53,379 nt of DNA from Snodgrassella alvi_G (lineage in GTDB: Bacteria > Pseudomonadota > Gammaproteobacteria > Burkholderiales > Neisseriaceae), in contig CAMLCH010000011.1 of assembly GCA_946478525.1 (NCBI GenBank), positions 1-53,379 on the forward strand, written 5' to 3'. The translations under genes were made by a program, and so were the position numbers. The notes below the pieces were generated by a model. It saw only the letters and a program-made list of their open reading frames with translations. It did no database searches and was not told the DNA's origin. Position 1 is the stretch's first letter. Each line of letters begins with the position of its first letter. Positions 8,679 through 18,255 of the stretch are shown here, piece after piece.

Positions 8679-9122
8679 CTATTGTAACTCCCACTCTTTT
8701 TTGATGTCTTCAAGTGATGGATTAGACTTTATTTTACCATTTACAAATACCTGCGGTGGAGCCATTGTTCTGACATAGTCAACTCTTTTAATCATCTGAT
8801 TTATTTCTCTTTCTGACATATTGTTTAAATTCTGACTGAAATTGTAACCATTAGTTCGGGTAGCAGGAATATTCTGTTTATTTAGTTCTGTGACCAGATA
8901 ATCAGCAATCTTTGCCTGCTGTGACGGACAATTGACTGGAGCCACAATGACAATTCCCTTACTTCCGGTAAGGTTAACCGATATATCCAGAAAGCCATAT
9001 TGATCAGTTCTGGATTTGATATCCTGAACAAATAATTTTTTTTCTTGTTTGCTTTTATGCCATTGATAACCCGCAAAACATAGAGCAAAGGATGCTATTA
9101 CTGTTAAGATGATTCTGTACAT
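8679..9122 (-). CDS. Membrane-anchored thioredoxin-fold protein with a single active-site cysteine
   Basis: A 147-residue protein. Residues 4-20 are a hydrophobic N-terminal anchor or uncleaved signal, so the rest should be periplasmic. The segment GIVIVAPVNCPSQQAK places Cys65 where thioredoxin-fold proteins have CxxC, but the second position is Gln68 (CPSQ). Near the C-terminus MAPPQVFVNGK gives the expected cis-proline element, followed by a short final strand and helix. This matches a DsbA/thioredoxin or glutaredoxin-like fold with a one-cysteine centre. The ATG at 9122 follows GGAAG. It is a lone gene between two transporter copies. The family assignment is from fold motifs; the function is unknown. 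Confidence 0.65.
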   Translation of the reverse strand: MYRIILTVIASFALCFAGYQWHKSKQEKKLFVQDIKSRTDQYGFLDISVNLTGSKGIVIVAPVNCPSQQAKIADYLVTELNKQNIPATRTNGYNFSQNLNNMSEREINQMIKRVDYVRTMAPPQVFVNGKIKSNPSLEDIKKEWELQ

Positions 9123-9712
9123 TAATCTTCCGCTTTTGAGATTATCCAGTTATTTGTAAATTTATATGCTTAATATCAAATTAAAACTTAACAAAAATAA
9201 AATATAGCTTTATCAATAGATTTTGTATCATACAGATTGTAAACTCCCACTATTTTATTTGCAATATTTTGTAAATTAATATTAATAAAACAATATATTA
9301 AATTTGAATAGTCTTTTTATCACTGAATGACGGAGAATTTATTTTTTTAAATTGTCCGTGTAATTCTGAAGATAGTTACCATTATTTTTTTATGATAAAT
9401 TTTTTAATATATATATGATTTTTTCCAGTACTTCCACTAACAAAGAAATATAGCCAATAACAAATTATTATTTTAAATAAATCATTGCTTTATTTTATTG
9501 ATTGAAAGGTTTATTTATTCTTTATCTATATCGGGTAAATTTTAAATTTTTGTTTAATTACCGTCTCATTAATATTTTCTAAACACATTCAGTAATGTTA
9601 TATAAAAGCTATTTTTTGATTTAAGTTTGCGTTACAAGCGGTTATCAGACAACTGCTAATCCCTGAATAATATTCGTCAATTATATTAATCATCAATATC
9701 GGCTAACAATAA
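9123..9712. other. AT-rich intergenic region
   Basis: About 590 nt of very AT-rich sequence between the thioredoxin-fold gene and the gabD relic. I see no reading frame with a family signature and no clear hairpin with a T run. It probably holds the promoter of the thioredoxin-fold gene and eroded remains of the duplicated segment. Confidence 0.35.
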
Positions 9713-9900
9713 TTATTTAATCTCTAAATAATTTCCAATGACGTATTTTGGGCTTTTACGTCCCAATCTGGCTTGTTTAATACCGCTTCATGGAGTTGAA
9801 TTATTGGAGAGTAGGGCAATGTTGATAACTAACATAACATAGTCAAGTTTTTCACCAACACGCATAATGCGACCAAACCTGTAATCATTCTACAGTGCTT
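9713..9900 (-). pseudogene. 3' relic of a second gabD
   Basis: The minus strand reads FGRIMRVGEKLDYVMLVIN, then IALLSNNSTP, a TGA, SGIKQARLGRKSPKYVIGNY and LEIK before a TAA at 9713-9715. It lines up with the last part of intact GabD (IGRIVRVSENLDYGMVAIN, TGLLSNEAAPFGGVKQ, LGREGSKYGIEDYTEIK). By eye 30 of 54 positions are identical. An internal TGA replaces the codon for Phe in the AAPFGG motif, the upstream two thirds of the gene are absent, and the last nine residues are lost. It lies directly downstream of the intact Set-type transporter. Confidence 0.82.
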
Positions 9901-9980
9901 TATCAGTATTGATAAAAGTTGTTTTACGATAAGCCGATAGCCGGTTTAGAACCTTGTCAGAATAGTAATTATAACGCCGA

Positions 9981-11195
9981 TCAGTGATGAACCTGCGAGG
10001 GCGATTTAATTGTTGAAGGCGGTGGCTGAATAATCAGGCACAAGATAAAAGATAAAGATACCATGGCTAAAGAAATGGTATAAATACTCTGATGGCCAAA
10101 TCTGGCTGAAACCACACCCTGTAATATACCGGCCAGAATAATACTGCATGAAATGCAATTATTAAACAAAGTAGAAGCTATACCAGTACGGCCGGGGAGC
10201 AGATCCTGAAAATACAACATGCCTATGCTGGCAACGATACCAATAAATAATCCGTTAAGCAGCTGTAAGGCAAAAAGTAGTTTTGTGTTTTGAATAAAGA
10301 CCATACCGATAAAGAATAAAATACCACATATAACGGCAAAACAGATCAGATTTTTATTACCAAAACGGGGAACGAGCATACTGGCAATGAGCATGGCCGG
10401 GATTTCTATCGCGGCGGCCAAACCCATAAGTTGTCCGGCCAGAGAGGGTGAAGCGGGAAGTATTTGTTTTACATATAATGGCATGTCTATCAGATACATC
10501 ATATTGGCTGTGCCCATAAAAATTGAGGCCAGAAACAACATAATGACATTTTTATTAGTAAATATCGGTTCGGACTGGATTTTTTGAACTGCTGTCAGTG
10601 TTTTATGACGTGTTAAAGGGAAAAAACAGAAAACGATCAGTAAGGCAATAGAGTACATGGCTGCGGCAATAATATACATGGGGGTAAAGCCATATTTAAC
10701 GGCCAGCGCAAAGGAAAGTGGGGGGCCAATCACCCAAGCCAGTGATAACTGTGCGCGAAGAATACCGTTGAATACAACCACATTGCCACCGGTGTGATCT
10801 GTATACTCGCGTGATGCAGCAAAAATCTGAGGCATTGCTGCTGAGCTTAATGCGGAAAAGAATATTCCCACACTAAAGAGCACCCAATACTGACGCGAAA
10901 AAGCAAAGGTAATGCAATTGCCGATGCCCATCAGGCAACAAAACAAAATAATATTACGTCTAATTCCTTTTCTGTCGGAATATTGTGCCAAGAGAAAACT
11001 AACTGCTATGCCGGCAATAGCATTAACGGAATAAAATAGTCCAATCAAATATTCATTAACTTTTACTTCTTCGGCTAAATAACGACTTAAAGTTGGCGAC
11101 TGTAAAGCTCCGGCAATACCAATGATAAATGCGCCTACTAAAAAAGAGCCGAGAATGATAAGTGGCTGATGATGTTTTGCTTTATTGGCTTTCAC
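9981..11195 (-). CDS. SetA/SetB-type sugar efflux MFS transporter
   Basis: A 404-residue major facilitator with 12 predicted helices. Its motif set is that of the SET sugar efflux family: GIAGALQSPTLSRYLAEEVK near the N-terminus, LAQYSDRKGIRRN at the helix 2-3 loop, LRAQLSLAWVIGPPL at helix 5, and GMLYFQDLLPGR in the second half. E. coli SetA/SetB export lactose, glucose analogues and related glycosides. The substrate here cannot be read from sequence. The start is a GTG at 11195 with a weak ribosome-binding site. A decayed copy of its 3' end lies at 8388-8626. Confidence 0.85.
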   Translation of the reverse strand: MKANKAKHHQPLIILGSFLVGAFIIGIAGALQSPTLSRYLAEEVKVNEYLIGLFYSVNAIAGIAVSFLLAQYSDRKGIRRNIILFCCLMGIGNCITFAFSRQYWVLFSVGIFFSALSSAAMPQIFAASREYTDHTGGNVVVFNGILRAQLSLAWVIGPPLSFALAVKYGFTPMYIIAAAMYSIALLIVFCFFPLTRHKTLTAVQKIQSEPIFTNKNVIMLFLASIFMGTANMMYLIDMPLYVKQILPASPSLAGQLMGLAAAIEIPAMLIASMLVPRFGNKNLICFAVICGILFFIGMVFIQNTKLLFALQLLNGLFIGIVASIGMLYFQDLLPGRTGIASTLFNNCISCSIILAGILQGVVSARFGHQSIYTISLAMVSLSFILCLIIQPPPSTIKSPSQVHH

Positions 11196-11550
11196 GCTAC
11201 TATTTCTAATTTACAAAAATACTTTATAGCATAAACTTGTTATATTGATTAGTTCAAAGTAGGTGAAATTAAACGTTTTTTTATCAAAAATTTTTCATAA
11301 CTGTTGATTTTATTAATTAAAATTTAAAGTTAATTTAGCTAATAAATTTATTTTTTTATTTTAATTTAATGCCTATATTATTTATTTTTACTTGGTATCG
11401 CTACCTGTTACGGTGTACTTTTCAAACTATAAATACCATTTTTTATCGGCGTATTCTTAAAACTGCTTTATCCCAATGTAACGGGATAATTTGCCTAAAA
11501 AAGTTTTATAACTCTTAGCTTGTGATCGCTTGGTGACGCCGGGTTAATAT
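11196..11550. other. Intergenic region between ansA and the transporter
   Basis: AT-rich, no gene. It contains an inverted repeat TTATCCC...GGGATAA around 11470-11492 without a clear T run in either direction, so I do not call it a terminator. It presumably holds the transporter promoter. Confidence 0.35.
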
Positions 11551-12555
11551 TTAAATCAAAGCATATTGCCGTAACACATTGATAATCTGCTCTTTGTTCC
11601 AATGATTGCTGACAGCCAATGTCAGTAAGGCCAGAGCAGTTTCAAGATTGCATTTACCGGCATTAATTACGCCTGCTTGTCTTAAGGCATGTCCCTGAGC
11701 GTAAATTGAGGAGCTATTGCCCTGTATTACCTGACTAATGTTCAGAACAGGAATTCTATTTTGTCCGATTTGTTTAATAGCATGCATTAATTGCGGATTA
11801 TCTGGAGTATTACCATTACCATAACTTTGCAGAATAATGCCATCGGGCGGGTTGTGGGTTAGGCTATAAGCAATCATGTCGGCATTAGCACCGGGGGCTA
11901 AGGTAAAACAATGAATGCGAACGGCCGGATCTATTTGATAAGGTATTGAACCAATCATCTGTAGAGAGTTGTCACTAAATTGGGTATCAGTCCAGCCATT
12001 TATTGCTGACCAATAAGCCAGTGAACCAAAATGTGGATTGGCGAAGCCAGCAGTTTTTTCTGTACTGATTTTGCTGCAACCGATTGCTGGCCATAAATGT
12101 CCGTCAAACGCTATTACTGTTTGTTGCAGTGCTGGTAAAGTGAATGCTGCCAGAGCAGTGCGCAGATTAAGACCGGCATCGCTGTTTTCTGCTGAAAAGG
12201 GATGTTGTGCGCCAGTTAAGATAATGGGTTTATGCAGTTGAGGGCGTGCCATTGCCAATATATTGGCGGTATAAGCCATGGTATCGGTACCATGCAAAAT
12301 TAATATACCATCATGGTTATGAATCTGCTTATCCAGCCATTGAAGCCATTTTATCCAGTCTGACAGGGTGACAGCAGAAGAGTCAATTAATGGTTCAGCT
12401 ACAAACCATTCATAACTAAGCTGGTCGGAAAATTCCTGTAACACGGGGGCTGCCAATGTCGCCAGATCTGTGGCCGGTGCCAGTCCGGTTGCAGTGGGCT
12501 TCATCCCAATGGTGCCACCAGTATAATAAATTGCCAGACGTTTGTTGCTGCTCAT
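11551..12555 (-). CDS. ansA: L-asparaginase, type I (cytoplasmic)
   Basis: Hydrolyses L-asparagine to aspartate and ammonia. It has 334 residues from the ATG at 12555, close to the 338 of E. coli AnsA. The first nucleophile motif YYTGGTIGM and the second threonine motif ILHGTDTMAYTA (Thr-Asp pair) are both present, followed by LTGAQHPF. The frame stays open 27 codons further upstream, but that extension has no similarity and the conserved MSSNKRLAIYYTGGT start fits the family. There is no signal peptide, consistent with the low-affinity cytosolic enzyme. It diverges from gltX, with about 110 nt between for both promoters. Confidence 0.9.
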   Translation of the reverse strand: MSSNKRLAIYYTGGTIGMKPTATGLAPATDLATLAAPVLQEFSDQLSYEWFVAEPLIDSSAVTLSDWIKWLQWLDKQIHNHDGILILHGTDTMAYTANILAMARPQLHKPIILTGAQHPFSAENSDAGLNLRTALAAFTLPALQQTVIAFDGHLWPAIGCSKISTEKTAGFANPHFGSLAYWSAINGWTDTQFSDNSLQMIGSIPYQIDPAVRIHCFTLAPGANADMIAYSLTHNPPDGIILQSYGNGNTPDNPQLMHAIKQIGQNRIPVLNISQVIQGNSSSIYAQGHALRQAGVINAGKCNLETALALLTLAVSNHWNKEQIINVLRQYALI

Positions 12556-12668
12556 AACTTTTCTAGTATCGGTTTGATTTTTGTAGGGGTAAGCATAGCA
12601 TAAATGGGTTTTGTTTAAAGCCACTTGCGCGTACAATGATAATTTTTGTTTATGTCTGAAATATAATC

Positions 12669-14057
12669 ATGATTCGTACTCGTTTTGCTCCCAGCCCAAC
12701 CGGCTTTCTTCATATAGGTGGTGTGCGCACGGCATTGTTTTCGTGGGCATTTGCGCGCAAACATCAGGGTAAATTTGTGCTGCGTATTGAGGATACTGAT
12801 CTGGAACGTTCCACTGCAGAATCGCTAAAAGCTATTTTAGATGGTATGCATTGGGTGGGGCTGGATTATGATGAGGGTCCGTTTTATCAGACAAAACGTT
12901 TTGACCGGTATGCTGAAGTTTTACAGCAATTGATTACTGCCGGGCATGCTTATTATGACTTTACCAGTAAAGAAGAGCTGGAAGCGATGCGACAGGAAGC
13001 TGAAGCTAAAGGTGAGCATTTCTGGTATGACCGTCGCTGGCGTCCAGATCTAGGTAAATCTTTACCCTCAGTACCAGATGGTATCCAGCCTGTAGTACGC
13101 TTTAAAATGCCTCTGCAAGGTGAAACCACATGGAATGATCTGGTCAAGGGAAAAATATCAATTGCTAATCAGGATCTGGATGATTTAATTATTGCCCGTG
13201 CGGATGGTACCCCTACTTATAATTTTTGTGTTGTTGTGGATGATTACGATATGGGTATAACTCATGTTATCCGTGGAGATGATCATGTTAACAATACACC
13301 TAAACAAATCAATATTTTGCTGGCGATGGGGGCTGTTGTACCAGAATATGCTCATTTGCCCATGATTCTAAATGAAAAAGGCGCTAAGATGAGTAAGCGC
13401 CGTGATGCTGTGAGCGTGGTGGAATATGATCAGCAAGGCATTTTGCCGGAAGCATTGTTAAATTATCTAGCCCGTTTAGGTTGGGGGCATGGCGATGATG
13501 AATTTTTCACTATGACACAATTTATCGAATGGTTCGATCTGAAAGATGTTAGTCCGTCTGCCAGTCGATTCGATCATGAAAAATTATTGTGGTTGAATGC
13601 GCAACACATCAAAGCCAGTGACAACAATCGTCTGGCAACACTAATCTTGCCACGGCTACAGCAGTACGGTGTCAGTAAGGTAGAACAACCAGCACTGAAT
13701 GAGGTTATAGCACTGGTTAAAGACCGTGCTCAGGATTTAAATCAGTTGGCGGATGAATGTTTGTACTTTTATAAGAAACTTACGCCTACTGAACAGGAAC
13801 TGGCTAAACATTGGGATGCTGATACTGCAGCGCGTATGCAACGTTTTGCTGCTTTATTGCAACAATTGTCACAATGGGATGCAGAAAGTATCCATGCATT
13901 GTTTGCCCCTTTTTGTGAGGCGGAAAAAATTAAGATGGGAAAATTGGGAATGCCTTTGCGTCTGGCTGTTTGTGGAACCGGTAAAACCCCTTCAATTGAT
14001 CAGGTACTGGCATTGATGGGCAAAGAGGAAGTTTTACAGCGATTGCAACATAGCTAA
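12669..14057 (+). CDS. gltX: Glutamyl-tRNA synthetase
   Basis: Class I aminoacyl-tRNA synthetase that charges tRNA(Glu). It has 462 residues. The HIGH motif reads HIGG at 15-18 and the KMSKR loop is at 240-244, both ATP-binding signatures. The RFAPSPTG start is family-typical, as is RIEDTDLERS at about 39-48. The C-terminal anticodon-binding domain follows. The enzyme could be discriminating or non-discriminating; the sequence alone does not settle it. An intrinsic terminator follows the stop. Confidence 0.96.
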   Translation: MIRTRFAPSPTGFLHIGGVRTALFSWAFARKHQGKFVLRIEDTDLERSTAESLKAILDGMHWVGLDYDEGPFYQTKRFDRYAEVLQQLITAGHAYYDFTSKEELEAMRQEAEAKGEHFWYDRRWRPDLGKSLPSVPDGIQPVVRFKMPLQGETTWNDLVKGKISIANQDLDDLIIARADGTPTYNFCVVVDDYDMGITHVIRGDDHVNNTPKQINILLAMGAVVPEYAHLPMILNEKGAKMSKRRDAVSVVEYDQQGILPEALLNYLARLGWGHGDDEFFTMTQFIEWFDLKDVSPSASRFDHEKLLWLNAQHIKASDNNRLATLILPRLQQYGVSKVEQPALNEVIALVKDRAQDLNQLADECLYFYKKLTPTEQELAKHWDADTAARMQRFAALLQQLSQWDAESIHALFAPFCEAEKIKMGKLGMPLRLAVCGTGKTPSIDQVLALMGKEEVLQRLQHS

Positions 14058-14084
14058 ATTGTTTACTCGATATTGTTTTTAAAG

Positions 14085-14114
14085 CCATGATTAATAATAC
14101 ATAATCATGGTTTT
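14085..14114 (+). terminator. Intrinsic terminator of gltX
   Basis: CCATGATTA (14085-14093) pairs perfectly with TAATCATGG (14102-14110), extended by AAA/TTT, and runs into TTTT. It lies 28 nt after the gltX stop. Confidence 0.75.
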
Positions 14115-14830
14115 AGTTTTTGTGATCTGCTTTGCCTAATTTGACTGCATAGAAAAGTATCTAGTATGAATTTTGTAATTTATTTTCGATATAAACTATC
14201 CGAGCTACTCCCGTTGAGTACTAAGTGAATTATTCCCTTTTCTTACTGCTTTTCTGTATGGTGGTTTCACGCTCATGTCTTCAATAAACTATTGACTTAA
14301 TCATATTGTTTATCAATAAGATATATTTTTATAAATTTTTAAAACGGTAAATAGCAGATTGAATGGTGATGCAGACATTAAATAGTGGGAAGCTCGAAAG
14401 GTCGGGATGAATAAATTAAAAGTCTAGTTATTTAAATGATAATAATCATTAATATAATGATAAATTCCGATGATAAGCCATCAGGCAAGAATTACCATTA
14501 GTCGAAATTTTTGTAGCGATAAAAATGTGATTTCTGTGATAAATCAGACAATGTTTGATTTTTGTTATCAAATTAATTATATTATTAATGACTATGGCTG
14601 AACTTGAAATTTTGATTTGTTGAATGCAAATAAAAGTAAGTAATCGGCCTTTTTATTTTGCTATAATTAGAGTAAATATTCGATTTTAAGCTGAATTGTA
14701 ATGGGTTTAATCAAGACTGATATCTCTTTACTTTTGCTAACGGAATATTTGCTGCTTGATAATACTGCTAGGTATTATTGTCGTTACTGATCGGGTGTGG
14801 CAAAATTTGCACCGATTTGGATGGATGCAA
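14115..14830. other. Long leader region before mnmA
   Basis: About 700 nt with no supported gene. A TATAAT box at 14662-14667 is a plausible -10 for mnmA. The rest is AT-rich, and I found no tRNA-like cloverleaf and no conserved family in either strand. Confidence 0.35.
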
Positions 14831-15937
14831 ATGAATATAAAAGCTAATTTATCACAACGAATTGTTGTTGGAATGTCAGGTGGTGTGGATTCCTCCGTCA
14901 CAGCATGGCTGCTCAAACAGGGTGGAAATGATGTACGTGGGATATTCATGCAAAACTGGGAAGATGACAATGACGATGATTACTGCTCGATAAAGCAGGA
15001 TTCACTGGATGCAGTGGCTGTAGCTGATCTGATTGATATGGATATTGATATAGTCAATTTTGCTAGTGAATATAAGGAAAATGTTTTTGCCTATTTCCTG
15101 CAGGAATATCAGGCAGGACGCACTCCTAATCCGGATGTGCTATGCAATGCCGAAATTAAATTTAAATGTTTTCTGGAGCATGCCTTGGCTGGAGGTGCTG
15201 ATTTGATTGCAACCGGCCATTACGCACGCAAGGAAGTACGTGATGATGTCCATTATCTGCTTAAAGGCAAAGATAATAATAAAGACCAAAGCTATTTTCT
15301 CTATCGCCTACAACCTTATCAACTGGAACGGGCTCTTTTTCCCTTGGGTGATCTGGAGAAATCTGCAGTGCGGGTGTTAGCGCAGCAGGCAAAATTACCT
15401 ACAGCATTGAAAAAAGACAGTACCGGTATTTGTTTTATTGGTGAACGACCATTCCGGCAGTTTTTACAGCGCTATTTACCCACTAACCCTGGAGCGATGG
15501 TAACACCAGAGGGGAAAGTGGTTGGTGAGCATGAAGGACTGATGTACTACACGTTGGGGCAGCGTAAAGGGCTAGGTATTGGCGGTGATGGCGAGCCGTG
15601 GTTTGTTGCCGGTAAAAATCTTCAGTCCAATGAGTTATTGGTGGTACAGGGACATGATCATCCCTTGCTTTATAGCCACAGTTTGATCATGCATGATTTG
15701 AGTTTTACTACGCCAGAACGACCGCCGGAAGGACGGTATGGAGTAAAAACGCGTTATCGTATGCCGGACGCGCAGGCAACATTGCGCTATGTGGATGATG
15801 ATTGTGCCGAGTTAGTCTTTGAGCATGCTCAATGGGCGGTAACACCGGGACAGTCGGCGGTACTTTATAATGCTGATGTATGTCTGGGTGGCGGTATTAT
15901 TCATGACACCGATGCGCACACTATTCAAGTTAATTAA
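14831..15937 (+). CDS. mnmA: tRNA 2-thiouridine(34) synthase
   Basis: Thiolates U34 of tRNA(Lys/Glu/Gln) with sulfur relayed from a cysteine desulfurase. It has 368 residues from the ATG at 14831, chosen because GGATGG lies 6 nt upstream and family members start just before the PP-loop. The PP-loop GMSGGVDSS is at 14-22. The catalytic cysteines are Cys105 (DVLCNAE) and Cys201 (STGICFIG). The linker contains the tRNA-contacting segment KDQSYFLYRL. Its substrate set includes tRNA(Glu), but proximity to gltX need not be functional. Confidence 0.95.
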   Translation: MNIKANLSQRIVVGMSGGVDSSVTAWLLKQGGNDVRGIFMQNWEDDNDDDYCSIKQDSLDAVAVADLIDMDIDIVNFASEYKENVFAYFLQEYQAGRTPNPDVLCNAEIKFKCFLEHALAGGADLIATGHYARKEVRDDVHYLLKGKDNNKDQSYFLYRLQPYQLERALFPLGDLEKSAVRVLAQQAKLPTALKKDSTGICFIGERPFRQFLQRYLPTNPGAMVTPEGKVVGEHEGLMYYTLGQRKGLGIGGDGEPWFVAGKNLQSNELLVVQGHDHPLLYSHSLIMHDLSFTTPERPPEGRYGVKTRYRMPDAQATLRYVDDDCAELVFEHAQWAVTPGQSAVLYNADVCLGGGIIHDTDAHTIQVN

Positions 15938-16064
15938 TTTTTTACAGACGGCTTGAAGTACGCTGTCTTCCTAATCACAATAATCTGGTACTTATGTATA
16001 TACAACAGCTATGATTACCATACATAATAAGGATGCCGGCATTATTGCAAAGGAATAAAAACCT

Positions 16065-17726
16065 ATGGAAAAAATCTGGTTACAAAGTTATCAAAAAGGG
16101 GTACGGGCTGAGGTTGATGTACGTGCGTACTCATCCATTATTGATGTATTGCACACCAGCGTGAAGAAATTTGCTCATCAACCCAGTTTTTCTAATTTTG
16201 GTGTTACGCTTACTTATTCTGAAACCGCTGCGTATGTAAACCAGTTAACTTCTTATTTGCAAAAAATACTTAAGCTGCAAAAAGGTGAACGTGTTGCTAT
16301 TATGATGCCCAATGTATTGCAATATCCGATTGCTGTATTTGGTATTTTGCAAGCCGGTGGGGTAGTGGTGAATGTTAATCCATTATATACACCTCGTGAA
16401 TTAGCCCATCAGCTAAAAGATTCAGGCGCGACAGCCATTGTTGTGCTGGAAAATTTTGCTCATACTTTGGAAAAGGCTTTATCACAGACAGCTATTAAAC
16501 AAGTTATTGTAGCTACGATGGGCGATATGCTTGGCTGGATTAAGGGTAATGCCTTTAATTTTATGCTGCGCAAGGTTAAAAAACTGGTTAAACCCTTTAA
16601 TATTCCCAACGCCATTAGTTTTCGTGAAGCTTTATCGCAAGGTAAAAAACAACGCTTCACCCCTGTTCCTTTGGCTCTGGAGGATTTAGCCTTGTTGCAA
16701 TATACCGGCGGTACTACAGGCATAGCCAAGGGCGCAATGCTGACCCACGGTAATATTGTTGCTAATATGCAGCAGGCAGGAGAGTGGATTAAAGCTAATC
16801 TGGTCGAAGGTAAAGAAGAGGTGGTTACACCTTTACCTCTTTATCATATTTTTTCACTTACAGTGAATATTATGATTTTTGCTAAAGTAGGTTCAAAAAA
16901 TATTCTGATTACCAATCCTCGTGATATCGGCGGTTTGATAAAAGTATTGAAGAAAAACTGTGTGACGGTGCTGAGCGGGGTAAATACTTTATTCAACGCT
17001 CTCATTCATCATCCAGATTTTGCCAAAATTGATTTCTCACGCCTGAAATTGGTATTGGGTGGAGGTATGGCCACACAAAAATCTGTAGCTCAACAGTGGA
17101 AAGCCATTACAGGTGTACCAATTATTGATGCTTATGGTTTGACGGAGGCCAGCCCCGGTGTCTGCGCTAACCCGTTGAATAATTCTGAATATACTGGTAC
17201 TGCTGGTTTACCGGTTTCAAATACGGATATTGAAATTCGGGATGAAAATGGTAAAGTGCTGGGTATTAATCGGGTAGGTGAACTTTGGGTAAAAGGGCCA
17301 CAGGTAATGAAAGGCTACTGGAATATGCCTGAGGAAACAGCCAAAGTACTGGATGATCGTGGCTTTGTTGCGACTGGAGATATGGCCGAAATTGATGCAA
17401 AAGGCTATATTCGTCTGGTAGACCGCAAAAAAGATATGATTCTGGTGTCCGGCTTTAATGTGTACCCAAATGAAATTGAAGATGTCGTGGCCAGTATGCC
17501 GGGCGTATTGGAAACAGCTTGTATTGGTGTACCTAACGAAAAAAGCGGTGAAGCCATTAAATTATTTGTGGTTAAACGCGATCCTGCACTGACCAGAGAA
17601 GATATTATCAGTTATTGTCGCAATTATCTGACTGGTTACAAGGTACCTAAGGGTATTGAATTCCGTGATGAGTTACCCAAATCTACTGTGGGTAAAATAT
17701 TGCGTAAAGATTTAAAAAGCGAATAA
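16065..17726 (+). CDS. fadD: Long-chain fatty-acid-CoA ligase
   Basis: An ANL-superfamily adenylating enzyme of 553 residues that activates long-chain fatty acids to acyl-CoA in an ATP-dependent two-step reaction. Visible motifs are the P-loop-like YTGGTTGIAKGAMLTH (about residues 215-230), YGLTEASPG (A5 motif), GDMAEID, and the hinge and A8 region RKKDMILVSGFNVYPNEIE. The catalytic A10 lysine lies near the C-terminus in KSTVGKILRKDL. Length and motifs match the FadD type. The ATG at 16065 follows AAGGA. It appears monocistronic and ends in a terminator. Confidence 0.9.
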   Translation: MEKIWLQSYQKGVRAEVDVRAYSSIIDVLHTSVKKFAHQPSFSNFGVTLTYSETAAYVNQLTSYLQKILKLQKGERVAIMMPNVLQYPIAVFGILQAGGVVVNVNPLYTPRELAHQLKDSGATAIVVLENFAHTLEKALSQTAIKQVIVATMGDMLGWIKGNAFNFMLRKVKKLVKPFNIPNAISFREALSQGKKQRFTPVPLALEDLALLQYTGGTTGIAKGAMLTHGNIVANMQQAGEWIKANLVEGKEEVVTPLPLYHIFSLTVNIMIFAKVGSKNILITNPRDIGGLIKVLKKNCVTVLSGVNTLFNALIHHPDFAKIDFSRLKLVLGGGMATQKSVAQQWKAITGVPIIDAYGLTEASPGVCANPLNNSEYTGTAGLPVSNTDIEIRDENGKVLGINRVGELWVKGPQVMKGYWNMPEETAKVLDDRGFVATGDMAEIDAKGYIRLVDRKKDMILVSGFNVYPNEIEDVVASMPGVLETACIGVPNEKSGEAIKLFVVKRDPALTREDIISYCRNYLTGYKVPKGIEFRDELPKSTVGKILRKDLKSE

Positions 17727-17750
17727 TAATTTTTTGTAACACATTAAATG

Positions 17751-17785
17751 ACAGCTATCGTTCAGATAAACGGTAGCTGTTTTTT
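17751..17785 (+). terminator. Intrinsic terminator of fadD
   Basis: ACAGCTATCG (17751-17760) pairs with CGGTAGCTGT (17771-17780) with one wobble, followed by a run of T. It lies 24 nt after the fadD stop. Confidence 0.85.
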
Positions 17786-18255
17786 GTACCTCAATTTATT
17801 GTAATCAATTTTTGTGTCAAAAAAGAATAATAGTAAAATAAAATTGGTAATGTAGTCGCCATAATATATCTTTGAAAAAGCGGATGGCGAAAAACCATTA
17901 TTGAGATTAGTGATTAATTGTAAATTGATAATCAAATCGGCAGAGATACCAGTTTTATTTACTTTAACAAGTAATAAAATTGTCTTTTTTTGACTCCTTT
18001 TTTCATGCAGAGATTTTATCCGCGTAAGCACAAAAATTTTTAGTAGTGTAGATTTGGAATAGTCTGCATATAAACTTATCTTAATTAATTATCATTTATA
18101 ATAAATGATAATTAATTTATTTCTCAACTCTAATACTTTCAATACAATCTTTCCAAACTAAATCTCTAATGTTGATTAGTTTGTAAATATTAAAAAGTTA
18201 AAATTTCATATATTATTAATGGAAATGATAGAAATAAAATTTAGGAAAACAACCA
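17786..18255. other. AT-rich intergenic region with a long palindrome
   Basis: No supported gene. It contains a perfect 15-bp AT-rich inverted repeat (18083-18097 with 18103-18117, loop ATAAT), built on TTATCATTT/AAATGATAA, about 140 nt upstream of the secreted-protein start. It has the form of an operator or cruciform; no T run follows that would make it a good terminator. Confidence 0.4.

Noticed and set aside
11470..11492. Inverted repeat TTATCCC/GGGATAA as an ansA terminator
   Set aside because: No T run on the minus strand and more than 50 nt from the ansA stop; left as structure of unknown role.
14435..14452. AATGATAATAATCATT, Fur-box-like palindrome
   Set aside because: The half-site spacing does not match the 19-bp Fur consensus, and no iron gene follows.
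17762..18031. Open frame of 89 codons on the minus strand after fadD
   Set aside because: It starts with GTG, overlaps the fadD terminator hairpin at its 3' end, and has low-complexity Ile/Lys/Leu content without a family.
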